A stretch of 64,000 nt of DNA from Phymorhynchus buccinoides (GCA_017654935.2 CM065691.1:27589937-27653936), one strand, 5' to 3'; positions 18,831-29,409 are shown, counted from the first letter of the stretch. A program made the numbers and translations. The notes: generated by a model from the sequence alone, not told the origin.

Positions 18831-19330
18831 GAAAAAATATCAGTGAAAATAAAAGTAGAAATTACAGGAAAAGATAGAACCCCACATATCCTGAAATAAT
18901 ATTTGTAGAGAATTGAAGAAAGTGGTGGTTGGAAACACTATAAATTAGGAAAGGGGATATTTGTGATAACGCATGTTTTGTGTTTAATCTTATTTACTGT
19001 TGATGGACTGTGTTGAGCGACTTAGCTGGCTCTTTTGCCCACCAGGTGGCATGACGCTCGAGTGGGCTGAGAGATAGGGAGGAGTCCAACCCTCTCTCTC
19101 TCTCTCACTACGCCCAACTAAGAATATAGCGTGATAAGCCCCCCCTAGTGGATTGACTGCCTCCTGCCGCGGTCAAATAATCGCCATAAGTCGACCAACG
19201 TGTTGTTTTGTCAACAGTTGCTTCTGGAAGTTTTGGTTTCCATGGCTTTTGTGTTGTGCTTACAATAACCCACGCCAATTCATTTGCAAATGGAGGTCGA
19301 GGGGCGAGGGGTGCGGAGCAACTGGACGTT
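18831..19330. other. No gene seen
   Basis: 500 bp of mixed composition with one short CT run near 19092. Nothing else was recognised. Confidence 0.35.
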
Positions 19331-19839
19331 GAAAATGGGGGAGGGAACGGGCGAAAGGAGGAGGGGGCTATGCGTATAATGTAGGCTAGCTAGGTTACGT
19401 TAGTGCGTCTGTGTTTGCATATTTAATATATATTTGTTTTTAATTATTAAAAAATTAAAAAATGGAGGGGAAGTATTGTTTTTCTATCTTGTTGATTTTT
19501 TGCTCCTTTTCTTGCCTGCTTTTTGCTCCTTTTGCTATATTTGCCGGTTTTTGATTTTTTTTTTCTTTCTTGTTTGTCTATGTTGATACAGGCACATTCG
19601 CCGAAATATCCAGTAGTTTTGTTTTGTCTCTTGTGAATAAAACGTCACTTTACACTTGTCGTGTAGTTTGTTGTTTGTTTTTAATATTTAAAAAGGATAG
19701 ATGAGTCCTTTAAAATAATTACAGTGGGCGAAAGGACGGGGGGTACGTAATTATGATGTAGGTTACGTTAGTGCGTCAGTGTTTGCATATTTAATATTTG
19801 TTTTTGATATTTAAAAACAAGGATAGATGAGTCCTTTAA

Positions 19840-20327
19840 CCCTTTCACCGCGCTAGCTATTTTTCAGCCAATGAATACCATTAAACACAACTGGGTAGAG
19901 AAAAATAAAAACCTCTATATTGGGAATTCCTGTGTGTCATGTACAACATTCATGAGGTCTATCCTTACCTCCCAAAATTAAGAAAATAAGGTCTTCAGAT
20001 AACAGGTCCTGATTTGATGCCTTTTAGTGACATGGGTGTTAACCCTTTCACCGCCAGCCATATTTCAGCCAATAATTTCCTTTAAATTTCCCTGGGTAGA
20101 GAACAAAATCCATCTGCAGTGTTGTGGATTCTTCTGTGACATATTATATAAAATACGGTCTGTCCTTACTTCCCAAAACAAAGACAATAGGGTCTTTGGA
20201 TAGTCGACCCCAATTTGATGCCTTTCAGTGACATAGAAGTTAAATCATTGTGGTGCTAAAATGCGACTTTGGCGGTGAAAGGGTTAAACCATTGTGGTGC
20301 ATCAATGCGACATTGGCAGCAAAAGGG
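19840..20327 (-). mobile_element. piggyBac-like MITE carrying a nested copy of itself
   Basis: Outer copy flanked by TTAA (19836-19839 and 20328-20331). Its own sequence is 19840-20042 plus 20288-20327, interrupted at an internal TTAA by the complete copy at 20043-20283. The outer left TIR is CCCTTTCACCGCGC; the right end reads CAAAAGGG. Confidence 0.85.
20043..20283 (-). mobile_element. piggyBac-like MITE nested inside another copy
   Basis: Complete 241-bp element between TTAA 20039-20042 and TTAA 20284-20287. The host phrase GTGTTAAACCATTGTGG of the outer MITE is split with exactly one extra TTAA. Confidence 0.88.
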
Positions 20328-20426
20328 TTAAAGCAGTGGGCGAAAGGAGGAGGGGGGTGGGGGGTTACGTATGATGTAGGTTACGTTAGTGCGTCTGTGT
20401 TTGCACATTTAATATTTATTTTTTAA

Positions 20427-20663
20427 CCCTTTCACCGCCAAAGTAGCATTTTAGCACCACAGTGATTTAACACCTATGTCACTAAAAGGCATCACATTGG
20501 GGTCTGTTATCCAAAGACCCTATTGTCTTAGTTTTGGGAAGTAAGGGTACACCTTATTTTATATACGTCACAGAAGAATCCCCAATACTGCAGATAGATT
20601 TGTTCTCTACCCAGGTAAATTTAATGGAAATTGCTTGCTGAAATATGGCTGGCGGTGAAAGGG
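20427..20663 (+). mobile_element. piggyBac-like MITE, opposite orientation to the nested pair
   Basis: TTAA at 20423-20426 and 20664-20667, TIRs CCCTTTCACCGCCA/TGGCGGTGAAAGGG. Inserted in the third tandem unit. Confidence 0.87.
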
Positions 20664-20699
20664 TTAATATCTAAGAACAAGGAGAGTCATTTAAAAGCA

Positions 20700-20770
20700 G
20701 TGGAGCTGTACTGCAGCGACGTTCTCTCCATGCGAGAGGAACCCGAATTTCACAGAAACGTGTATCTGTG
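20700..20770 (+). mobile_element. Degenerate SINE tail fragment
   Basis: CTGCAGCGACGTTCTCTCC and GAACCCGAATTTCACAGA match the conserved core of the SINE at 31563-31925, with substitutions in between. Confidence 0.55.
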
Positions 20771-22024
20771 GCTAGAAATGATACATCCACCACCACCACC
20801 CCACCCCACCCAACCCAACCCCACCCCACCCCAAAATGTGCTGAAAGAAGAGCTGGTATAATTACATTGTTTTATCTCTGTTATCTATGATCTTTGGGTC
20901 AAGCTGTAGTAATGAACGTTGTTCGGTTAATTAAGAACTAATTTGTTTGAACTTAGGTTTAGAAATGCAAACTAATCATCAATTGAGAAACGATTTATAT
21001 TTATTGCAATAAAAGAACTGATTTTTCTAACTTAGGTTTAGAATTACAAACTGATAAGCGGTTGAGAAACACTTTAAGTTTATTGCAATGAAAAGCATGC
21101 CTGAATTGGACTGTTTGCGTTGATGTGAAGTAAAATTATGTTTTGATAGAGATGTTGCAACAGCAGACAAAAAGATAATGGGTTAAAAAGTAATGTTAGC
21201 TGATTTTACTTTCTAGTTGTACTTTTTAGAGGGCATTAAAGATGTTTGGGGTGGGGGGTTTTCTTGTTATTTTTGTGAGTTGCTGACTAATCAGTAATGG
21301 AGTATACTGGTCAGTATAGTTATGTATTAGATAATGCAATGGTGAACAGAAGTCATGATTTGTTGTGTAAATGAAGAAAGCAAATCAATTCTGTCATCGT
21401 TTTTTGTATCATTGTTTTCAGTTGTTATGTTTGTCCTTTTTTTTAAGCACAATATGACTTTGCTTATGAAATAATGGATGCTCATTAGTTTGTTAAAATA
21501 GTCATGGTATGAAAGAGCAATTTGTTTTTACTCGAATAGGTTATCAGACTTTTGGTCTAAAGTCGTAGTAAAGAAGAAATAATGTTGAAAATAGTATTCC
21601 CATAAATCAGCCTGCCGTACGTCCAGTTTTTATCTAAAAATTAATACAGTATAATTGAAGAAACCTACAGTTAATGAAAACATGTTGTTTGAAACAGGAT
21701 GACTTTTCTTTCCAGATTGCATGACTGGTAAAATGAGTTAGCCCGTCAACTTACCACGAAATGAACACAATTGACAGTTACGATTTGATGGGACATTTTT
21801 GATGACTTAATACTTGTCCACCCATTCTTAGAAACAAAACAGTTTGACGTTGATAATTATATCTGTCGTCTCTGATGAGTCAAAGTGAACCATTGGTAGG
21901 ATATTATAGCATGGCCTGAACTATTTCTTGCCAATGAAATATCACTGGTGAAGTCTCTTGCTAAGGCCTTTTTCGACCTTTCGTCCTGAAAGACTTTCAG
22001 CACTCTTTCACAGTTATGGCCCTA
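20771..22024. other. No gene seen
   Basis: CCACC-rich low-complexity sequence (20790-20835), then AT-rich sequence with two similar phrases (AACTTAGGTTTAGAA) about 86 bp apart near 20952 and 21038. No exon was recognised. Confidence 0.4.
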
Positions 22025-22232
22025 GCTTTAGACAGAACGTGGAATGAAATTTATACCTAGTTTTAGACAGAACGTGGAACAAAATTTATACCTAGCTTTA
22101 GACAGAACTTGGAACAAAATTTATACCTAGCTTTAGACAGAACATGGAACAAAATTTATACCTAGCTTTAGACAGAACTTAGAACAAAATTTATATATAG
22201 CTTTAGGCAGAAATTAGAACACAAATTATACA
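22025..22232 (+). repeat. 35-bp tandem repeat, six units
   Basis: Units start at 22025, 22060, 22095, 22130, 22165 and 22200. The consensus begins GCTTTAGACAGAACNTGGAA and continues to AAATTTATACCTA. The first five are well conserved and the last is decayed. Confidence 0.92.
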
Positions 22233-22412
22233 GTGAATGTATGCCTTTTACAAAAAAATATGTATGGCTTCTTTGTGTTTTTAGCACAAAAGACACCCAT
22301 TTACTCAGATAACAATGAACTAAAGATTGTGAACAGATTATTTTGTATGAATGTCTGTAAGCAAAACATGGACTGAAACATATTGCAACTTTATTTTAAC
22401 TCTCAACACTAA

Positions 22413-22645
22413 GGCGAGGCGAAAATGGTGTTTTACGTCCTCTCGGTCTGAACCAGACACATATGGGACATTTGTAAATACAAATATGGTGGGAACAATA
22501 CTGGAGGCAATGCCCGGAGGCAGTACGAAACCAGTAAAGTCCCGATTTTTTAAAATTAATACAGATAGCTGTAGCGGTGACCACGCCTCGGTTAATTAAA
22601 CCCCATCGGCTATGGCACCGCCACAAGTTTTTGTATTCAACCACT
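22413..22645 (+). mobile_element. SINE-like retroposon with 14-bp target-site duplication
   Basis: Flanked by identical ACTCTCAACACTAA (22399-22412 and 22646-22659). The body contains TTTTACGTCCTCTCGGTC, ACACATATGGGACATT, GGCAATGCCCGGAGGCAG, CAGTAAAGTCCCGA and ATCGGCTATGGCACCGCC. Other copies are at 15338, 37617, 44257-44416 and 62906. The duplication length indicates target-primed insertion rather than a cut-and-paste transposon. Confidence 0.8.
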
Positions 22646-22659
22646 ACTCTCAACACTAA

Positions 22660-23292
22660 TGTACGCTATAGCGTACATGCCGCGCACAAACGTTCCACAC
22701 TAGGCAGGTTTGCATCATTACATAAAAATTATTTAAAAAATAATACTTAGCCGCAGTTTTGAAAATTTGCGGTATATTTTATAATAATAAAAACTAGCAT
22801 ATGCTATAATTTCAAAGTAAAATTTTTATTATTAGCAGATTTTAAAAAAAGCATGACAAAGAAGACGAAGAGAGGGGTAGTGACTCATTTGCATTCATTG
22901 CGGTACTAAAATTAGACTGGAAGTGATTTCATTGGTTGAATAACTATTAAGGGACCGTAGAGGAACACTTCTATACAAGTTTGGGTTGCATGGCTTCGCG
23001 GAGTTGTGAATGGTAAACACTATGTACGCTATAGCGTATATTCTTGTTGAACGGTTGTAAAGGGAAGCAATCGGCCAGTGTTGAATGAGTTTTAATAAAT
23101 TGTTATGTAGAGTACTAACAGGTCTGCGCTTTGGTTGGGTACGTGCGTACCCCCAACCCCCTTGAAATCGTAGAGATCGTAAAGAAATCATGTCATGCTT
23201 GCATCATTGCTTGTGTCATTTTGGAGGGGTACGCAACCCCCTTTGGTACTCTAGTGAGATTAATACCTTACTAGAGACTATTCAGCTCACAA
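22660..23292. other. No gene seen
   Basis: AT-rich sequence. The phrase TACGCTATAGCGTA occurs at about 22663-22677 and 23023-23037 and is self-complementary. No domain was recognised in either strand. Confidence 0.4.
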
Positions 23293-24641
23293 TACTCTCT
23301 CTGTCTTTGTCTCTGTCTGTCGGCCTCTCTCTCTTTCTCTCTGTCCTCTTGTCATCTCTTCCCTCTCCCACCTTCTCTCTCTGTCTGTCGGCGTCTCTCT
23401 CTTTCTCTCTGTCCTCTTGTCATCTCTTCCCTCACCCACCTTCTCTCTGTCTGTCAACGCGTCTCTGTCCTCTTGTCATCTCTTCCCTCACCTACCTTCT
23501 CTCTCTGTCTGTCGGCCTCTCTGTCCTCTCTTCCTTCTCCCACCTTCTCTCTCTGTCTGTCGGCCTCTCTGTCCTCTTGTCATCTCTTCCCTCACCCACC
23601 TCTCTCTCTGTCTGTCAACGTCTCTCTTTTTCTTTCTGTCCTCTTGTCATCTCTTCCCTCACCCACCTTCTCTCTGTCTGTCGGCCTCTCTCTTTTTCTC
23701 TCTGTCCTCTTGTCATCTCTTCCCTCACCCACCTTCTCTCTCTGTCTGTCGGCCTCTCTGTCCTCTTGTCATCTCTTCCCTCTCCCACCTTCTCTCTCTG
23801 TCTGTCGGCCTCTCTCTTTTTCTCTCTGTCCTCTTGTCATCTCTTCCCTCACCCACCTTCTCTCTCTGTCTGTCGGCCTCTTTGTCATCTCTTCCCTCTC
23901 CCACCTTCTCTCTCTGTCTGTCGGCGTCTCTCTTTCTCTCTGTCCTCTTGTCATCTCTTCCCTCACCCACCTTCTCTCTCTGTCTGTCCGCGTCTCTTTC
24001 TCTCTGTCCTCTTGTCATCTCTTCCCTCACCCACCTTCTCTCTCTGTCTGTCGGCCTCTCTGTCCTCTTGTCATCTCTTCCCTCACCCACCTTCTCTCTC
24101 TGTCTGTCCGCGTCTCTTTCTCTCTGTCCTCTTGTCATCTCTTCCCTCACCCACCTTCTCTCTCTGTCTGTCGGCCTCTCTGTCATCTTGTCATCTCTTC
24201 CCTCACCCACCTTCTCTCTCTGTCTGTCCGCGTCTCTTTCTCTCTGTCCTCTTGTCATCTCTTCCCTCACCCACCTTCTCTCTCTGTCTGTCCGCGTCTC
24301 TTTCTCTCTGTCCTCTTGTCATCTCTTCCCTCACCCACCTTCTCTCTCTGTCTGTCGGCGTCTCTCTCTTTCTCTCTGTCCTCTTGTCATCTCTTCCCTC
24401 ACCCACCTTCTCTCTCTGTCTTTGTCTCTCTCTGTCGGCCTCTCTCTCTTTCTCTCTGTCCTCTTGTCATCTCTTCCCTCACCCACCTTCTCTCTCTGTC
24501 TTTGTCTCTCTCTGTCGGCCTCTCTCTCTTTCTCTCTGTCCTCTTGTCATCTCTTCCCTCACCCACCTTCTCTCTCTGTCTTTGTCTCTCTCTGTCGGCC
24601 TCTCTCTCTTTCTCTCTGTCCTCTTGTCATCTCTTCCCTCA
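23293..24641 (+). repeat. CT-rich minisatellite, about 21 units
   Basis: Each unit contains TCCTCTTGTCATCTCTTCCC followed by TCACCCACCTT and CTCTCTGTCTGTCGGC. Unit length is variable (about 50-68 bp) on the left, exactly 60 bp between about 24008 and 24308, then 72 and three 80-bp units on the right with an added TTTGTCTCTCTC block. Long reading frames here arise because CT-rich repeats lack stops. The same satellite recurs inverted at 50641-51297. Confidence 0.95.
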
Positions 24642-24665
24642 TCTTATAAGCTTTTGAGATGACTC

Positions 24666-24945
24666 GATGTCGCAGTCAAATCAGTCGCTCGTTCAAAACA
24701 GATGCCAACGGTTCCCAAATGCTTCTTTCTGTCTTATAAAACGCAAACTCTTAGTTTCAAACTTAATTTCAAACCCTCCTCTCCCCCTATATTTGTTGCA
24801 AAAATTACACTGATAACTGCTTTTTCAGTCTTATTAAAAGTTTAGGGTTAATATCAGCCTTCTTTCCATTTCATAAGACGGAAAAAAGCATATTTCACAA
24901 AGTTGCATCTGTTTTGAACGAGTGACCGATTTGACTGTCACACTC
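24666..24945. mobile_element. 280-bp TIR (MITE-like) element
   Basis: The left arm (GCAGTCAAATCAGTCGCTCG, GTTCAAAACAGATGC) is mirrored by the right arm (GCATCTGTTTTGAACGAGTG, ACCGATTTGACTGT). Arms are about 75 bp including CATAAGACGGAAAAAAGCAT. It directly follows the minisatellite. Confidence 0.7.
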
Positions 24946-25393
24946 AATGTAGTAATTTTTAGTTATTTTTAGACAGGCTCCTCTGCATGATTACATGTGA
25001 TTGTGTTCAAAGACTTGCTTTTAGCCTTGACATTTTCTTAAATTGTTCTGACTTTATTTGTTATCGTGTTCATAGACTTGCTTTTAGCCTTAAAATTCAT
25101 TTATTTTTCTGATTGAATGCATCATAAATTAAAAACCATTTAGGTTCACTATGGTGTTTTGTGTTTAGTCATTTCCGGTATTGACTGGAGAAAATTTTCA
25201 GGCATTACCGGTAGTGACTGAAAATTTTAGCCATTTCCAGTAATGGCTGTTTCAAACAGGTAGTTCCGGAAATGACTGAATTTTTCAGGCATTACCCGTA
25301 ATGACTAATTTCTCATTTTGACTGTAACATATACACATACATTATCTCCATATGTACTTAAGAAAATGTATCTTTTCCAAACCTTTTAGTAAG
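24946..25393. repeat. Cluster of short GTCATTNCCGG palindromes
   Basis: Between 25167 and 25306 five variants of GTCATTTCCGGTATTGACTG or its inverted form occur about every 30 bp. The rest is AT-rich with a repeated GACTTGCTTTTAGCCTT phrase at about 25012 and 25074. Confidence 0.6.
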
Positions 25394-25576
25394 TACAGTG
25401 GAACCTCCCTTATAAGACCTTCAAAAATTATCCAAATTGAGGTCTTATAAGGGAGGGTTCTTGTAAGGGAGGTAATTTTAATACTTACAAAGAAGGGCAA
25501 TGTCTCGGAGAATTAGGTCTTATGTGGGAGGGAGTCTTATAATGGGAGGTCTTTTTAAAAGGGAGGTTCCACTGTA
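25394..25576. mobile_element. Tc1/mariner-type MITE, complete copy
   Basis: Tips TACAGTGGAACCTCCCTT and GGGAGGTTCCACTGTA are inverted, with outer TA fitting a TA target. The interior repeats CTTATAAGGGAGG. A truncated copy is at 7450-7593. Confidence 0.8.
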
Positions 25577-25636
25577 CTCCAAACTTTACACGTTTCCAGA
25601 ACAAAATTTGCCTAACAACCTGACCCAGAAACCCAC

Positions 25637-25973
25637 CTTCTAGGAGTAGGCAGGGAGGACCTGCCAGCACCAGCCCCTGTAGGGGAGGGTCGCGGAATCC
25701 CCCGGCGAGGCGTGGGCAATCCACTGCGCTGGGGGGAGGGTCCTCGGGCCCCGGCCAGCCCCGGCCTCAGCCCCGCCATGGCCGGGGAGGTGGAGCGGAA
25801 CCCTGGGGCGGGGAGGCGAGAGTTGGGGCGCGTTTCGGGGGCTAGGTTCAAATCGTCCATGCTCCCCTCCGCCGACTGGTGCTCCAGGCTGGAGTCGCTG
25901 GAGTGGGAGGCCGGCCGGGGGTACTGCAGGCGCGACAGGTTGGTCGGCATGCTTCTCCGAGGAGGGGCAGAGT
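25637..25973 (-). CDS. SLAIN-like microtubule plus-end protein, one C-terminal-region exon
   Basis: Open minus-strand frame between an acceptor (CTTCCTTTCCAG) and a good donor (AAG|GTGGGT). It encodes about 111 residues, starting SAPPRRSMPTNLSRLQ and ending RSGLPTPRRGIPRPSP...GRSSLPTPRR. The order RRSLPNLSR-like motif, Ser-rich middle, then repeated GLP/GIP-x-PR motifs and a final RSLPxP block resembles the C-terminal half of SLAIN1/2, which recruit ch-TOG and EB proteins to microtubule plus ends. The exon is strongly GC-rich against AT-rich surroundings. If the donor is skipped, translation stops after WVSGSGC. Upstream exons and the last exon were not found. A different Ser/Pro-rich protein is possible. 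Confidence 0.55.
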
Positions 25974-26087
25974 CTGGAAAGGAAGAAAACCATAAGCACT
26001 ATACTTCTGCGTGTGTATGTGTGTGTGAGATTTTAATGCTTGTCATTTTCGGGAAAAGAATAAGTTTAGGATTTTTATTATTATACT

Positions 26088-26260
26088 TTCACAAAATTAT
26101 ATAATATTTTCACAAAATGTTATTATATTTTCACATAATTATATTATAGTTTCACAAAAAATATGTTATATTTTCACAAAATTATGTTCTATTTTTGCAA
26201 AATTATATGTTCACAAAATTATATATTTTCACAAAATTATATTATATTTTCACAAAATGG
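26088..26260 (+). repeat. AT-rich tandem repeat, copy 1
   Basis: Degenerate units of ATTTTCACAAAATTAT with variable spacing, about eight units. The partner is at about 51364-51536. Confidence 0.85.
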
Positions 26261-26514
26261 AAAGAAGCAGACTTTGAGATTCAGGGTCGTAAACATGACG
26301 AGGGTGTCTACAATGCAACTTTGCAGAGAGAAAAAAAACACCTAACATTATTTTTGTTTACATTACCATACATTGTGAAGTATACAATTCTGTCATGACT
26401 TTATGTGACGAATTACTTTGATCGATTGTTACCACATTATAAATGGGAGCTGTACAATTAAATGATTTTCAATAGTATTGGGACACTTGCGCTGTCCTCA
26501 AATCCCTTTCTCCG

Positions 26515-26676
26515 AGAGAGAGAGAGAGAGATGTGCCTTGGGCCAGGCCTGCTGTGTAGAAATGGTAGCTACCCCCTCTGCTATCTAACAGGCATAATAT
26601 GAGTGAGAAACAGACTGACAGAGACAAAGACAGAGAGAGACATACTCACAGAGACAGAGAGACACTGGACAACTTT

Positions 26677-26725
<49 letters not shown>

Positions 26726-26726
26726 G
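26515..26726. repeat. GA microsatellites and G run
   Basis: GA runs at 26515-26530 and about 26681-26715, then a poly-G run. The partner is at 51789-52003 with a shorter G run. Confidence 0.85.
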
Positions 26727-26939
26727 AGTTGACGGGATATTGACAGCTGTAATCAGTGATTCACAAACACCCGAAAGTCGGTTACAACGGGTGGATGAAC
26801 GGACTAGATCACACAATAGTGTCACGCCCTACCAATAAACCGCCTGTTATCTTTTTCAGTGTAAGAACACTAAAAACTATCTTATGGTGCAATCATCGTG
26901 TTTATTTTACTTTCTAATGATTCATTATTTGTTTGCCTT

Positions 26940-27023
26940 CAATGTTCTTGTCATCAATGTAAAGCGCACTGAGCTCATATAAGAAAGAGCGCTATATAAA
27001 TTATCATTATGATTATTATTATG

Positions 27024-27059
<36 letters not shown>

Positions 27060-27062
27060 TTT
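26940..27062 (+). mobile_element. SINE-like 3' end with (ATT)n tail, copy 1
   Basis: GTAAAGCGCACTGAGCTCAT followed by AGAGCGCTATATAAATTAT and an ATT repeat. The same arrangement occurs at 49160-49225 and in the duplicated block at 52217-52335. Confidence 0.6.
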
Positions 27063-27249
27063 TTTATATTTATTTTTATTTTTTTATTTTAAATTATTAT
27101 TACGTCCCGTCAATAATTTTCAGAACTCTCACCAAACAGAAATAGTTTCTTCGTCTCTCAGGGAAAAAAAGTTTAAATTAAAAAATGAAAAAAAAAATGG
27201 AAAGAACAACCGTAACCCATGAAGCCAAAAGTCGCTTTCCCCCCTTTAT

Positions 27250-27740
27250 TTCAGAAAACTTCCCCCTTTCAGGAACTGCTTCTCAATGGGCAGACACCTC
27301 ATGTCCTGCAGACAGTGGTCCGGCTGATTGAAGTGCCGAGTCACCAGGGTTCCCTGGTTCTACCTGATGTGGCTCCTGTGTAGAGCGAAACGAGTCTTCA
27401 TTCAGACTGTTGCCCGTCTCTCCAATGTACTGCGACCCGGGACATTTGCGGCAATACAACATGTACACCACGTTGGATGTCGTGCATGCCATTATTATTC
27501 AGAACACTTACTTAGTGCATTGCCTTAAAGTTCAATGCACTTATGGTGCCGGATCTGGAATGCCTCTTTGGTCGCAGCACTCTCTCTGTTGGCCTCTTGA
27601 AGATGTTCGCGACAGGTGACGCACATCTTAGCACACCTGAGAACTCATGGCGCCTGGCTGCTGTCCATGACTGGGGCTGATGGCATGAGAAGATTCCGCA
27701 GACTTTTGGAGTTCCTTTCTTCAACAACTGGTACCTCAGG
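27250..27740 (-). pseudogene. Penelope-like element GIY-YIG endonuclease relic, copy 1
   Basis: Minus-strand frames contain RNSKSLRNLLMPS, TKEAFQIRHH, then CTTSNVVYMLYCRKC, GSQYIGETGNSL and finally VTRHFNQPDHCLQDM. This order matches the region around the GIY-YIG endonuclease of Penelope-like retroelements, where YIGETG is part of the active-site signature. The pieces lie in different frames and one stretch near 27490-27540 is inserted, so it is inactive. No Penelope reverse transcriptase was found nearby. Confidence 0.7.
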
Positions 27741-27742
27741 GA

Positions 27743-28960
27743 TAACCTTTTTTTATATTCATATATCTTATATATTTGTTCGAAATCTGTCTGTGTGTGT
27801 CTGTCTGTCTGTCTGTCTGTGTGTGTCTGTCTGTCTGTCTGTGTGTTCCTTATGCACGGCCACAGTTCTCAACCGATCGACACCAAATTTGGCATCAAGC
27901 ATCCTTGGCAGCCTCCGAAGGTCATGCCGTCCTTACTTTTCGGAAAACTCCGCCAAGGGGTCGTGGGGAGGGGGGGGGGGACCGAAAATCGTTAAGGGGC
28001 CATAACTTCCTAGAGTCTTGAAACTTGGCATGGATGTACTTTCGCTTATGGCCGTTCTGATGATGGCGTACCAATGAAGGTCAAGGTCAAGGTCAGGGAG
28101 ATCGGTATGCCTTGAAAGTGGTAGGGGTCTAATGATTGGGTTTTACTGTCCCACGCATATCTCCCGAACTGCTTTACCGAATCGTTTCCAGTTTTGTGTG
28201 GTGGCGTGTCACCATGAGAGAAGGCATCGCGCATACATTATCACCGTCATGACCTTCACCTTGGTGAATGACCTTGAAAACCGAAAATCTTTAAGGGGCT
28301 ATAACGTCCACACCGTTGGTCTTAGGGACTTCAAACTTGGCATGTAGGTCCTTTGCCTTATGGTTGTTCTGATGATTGCATACAGATCAAGGTCAAGGTC
28401 AAGGTCATGGAGATCGGTAGGCCTTGAAAGTGGTAGGGGTCAATTTTTTTATTTTCAACAACAAAAGTAAAAATATAATATTTTGCGGACCCGGCGAAAC
28501 CGGTACTCAGCGGTACCGGTACTTGGCGTTACCTGTACAAGGCGTTACCAGTACTAGGCGTTACCGGTACGGGGCGTTGCGCTAGTCATATAATAAAAAG
28601 CCGCGCGCATGCGCGCGTGCGTGCGTGCGTGCGTGTGTCTGAAACACAAAACGGGCCTTATAACTCCGCCGTTTTTCGACCGAATCGCTTCAAATTTGCT
28701 GTCAGCCCTAACGGGGCGATGGCAACGGCAACCGAGGCGGCCGTGTCATTTGCGCGGTTCGGCAAATGCGCGAAACGCGCATCCGCCGGCCTCTCGGCGC
28801 CCGTATCTCCGGTGTTTCTGGGCCGATTGCCTCCGAATTTGGCAGAAAGATGACCGGGGACTGTGACTATCCATGTACTAAACCGGAAGCGACTCGATTC
28901 AGAAATGCCGGAGATACGGGCGCCGACAGGCCGCTTCACGTTATCACAAACCGCGGCGTA
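27743..28960 (+). repeat. Modular dispersed repeat with a CAAATTTGGCAT phrase, copy 1
   Basis: A phrase of the type CGAATCGCTTCAAATTTGCT recurs at about 27877, 28014, 28180, 28326, 28681 and 28825, mostly 137-166 bp apart. Modules also share TTAAGGGGCCATAAC and AAGGTCAAGGTCAAGGTCA. A TGTC microsatellite (27786-27845) and a CGTG run (28604-28632) separate them. The right part recurs at 40195-40490. Superfamily unknown. Confidence 0.65.
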
Positions 28961-29253
28961 ACCAGACCCGACATTGACTCGAGATTTCGAACATGCGTGA
29001 CCAGGGATAGTGACTATCGTCGTGCAAAATGTCAACAGCATCCGTTTATAAACGCGCGCTATAACCCGATTTACATTTGCGCGGTCCCAAAAACAAAAGC
29101 TAATTTCAATCAACACTTTCTCCACACACCCCTCGCTGCTGCAGCCGACCACAATCACCGACCAGTCAACAACACAAATGAAGAGCGGAGATCACATTAC
29201 CGTGGTATGTTCACGGCTAGGCCCAGGGACAGCGAGCGGTGAGCTGTCACAGA

Positions 29254-29257
29254 CAGT

Positions 29258-29299
<42 letters not shown>

Positions 29300-29300
29300 C
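29254..29300. repeat. GA microsatellite, copy 1
   Basis: About 35-45 bp of GA repeat; the partner lies at 54540-54580. Confidence 0.9.
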
Positions 29301-29409
29301 TCATTGACGTTCGTGTGCCTGTGTGTATGGTTTGGTTACGAATGTAGGGGGGTGGGGTGGGGGTGATAGTACTCTCCACCCCTCTCGTGGAATACTGGGA
29401 GGGGGGCCC

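Larger units (their letters stand above)
19332..20700 (+). repeat. Degenerate tandem repeat units interrupted by MITEs
   Basis: Three units share the phrases GGGCGAAAGGA, GGTTACGTTAGTGCGTC, TGTGTTTGCATATTTAATAT and GGATAGATGAGTCCTTT, at about 19332-19440, 19683-19838 and 20331-20420 onward. The third is split by TTAA MITEs. Confidence 0.75.

Noticed and set aside
22025..22232. CRISPR-like evenly spaced repeats
   Set aside because: The whole 35-bp unit is repeated without unique spacers, and the DNA is eukaryotic.
23190..24662. 490-residue open frame (Ser/Leu/Cys-rich), open in all three plus frames
   Set aside because: It is translated minisatellite. CT-rich repeats have no stops in any frame, and all three frames give the same kind of low-complexity product.
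28658..29242. Open frames of 158-166 residues on both strands (and a 208-residue frame at 53893-54519)
   Set aside because: They lie in a dispersed GC-rich repeat. A one-base difference between the two large copies changes the frame, and there is no recognisable domain.
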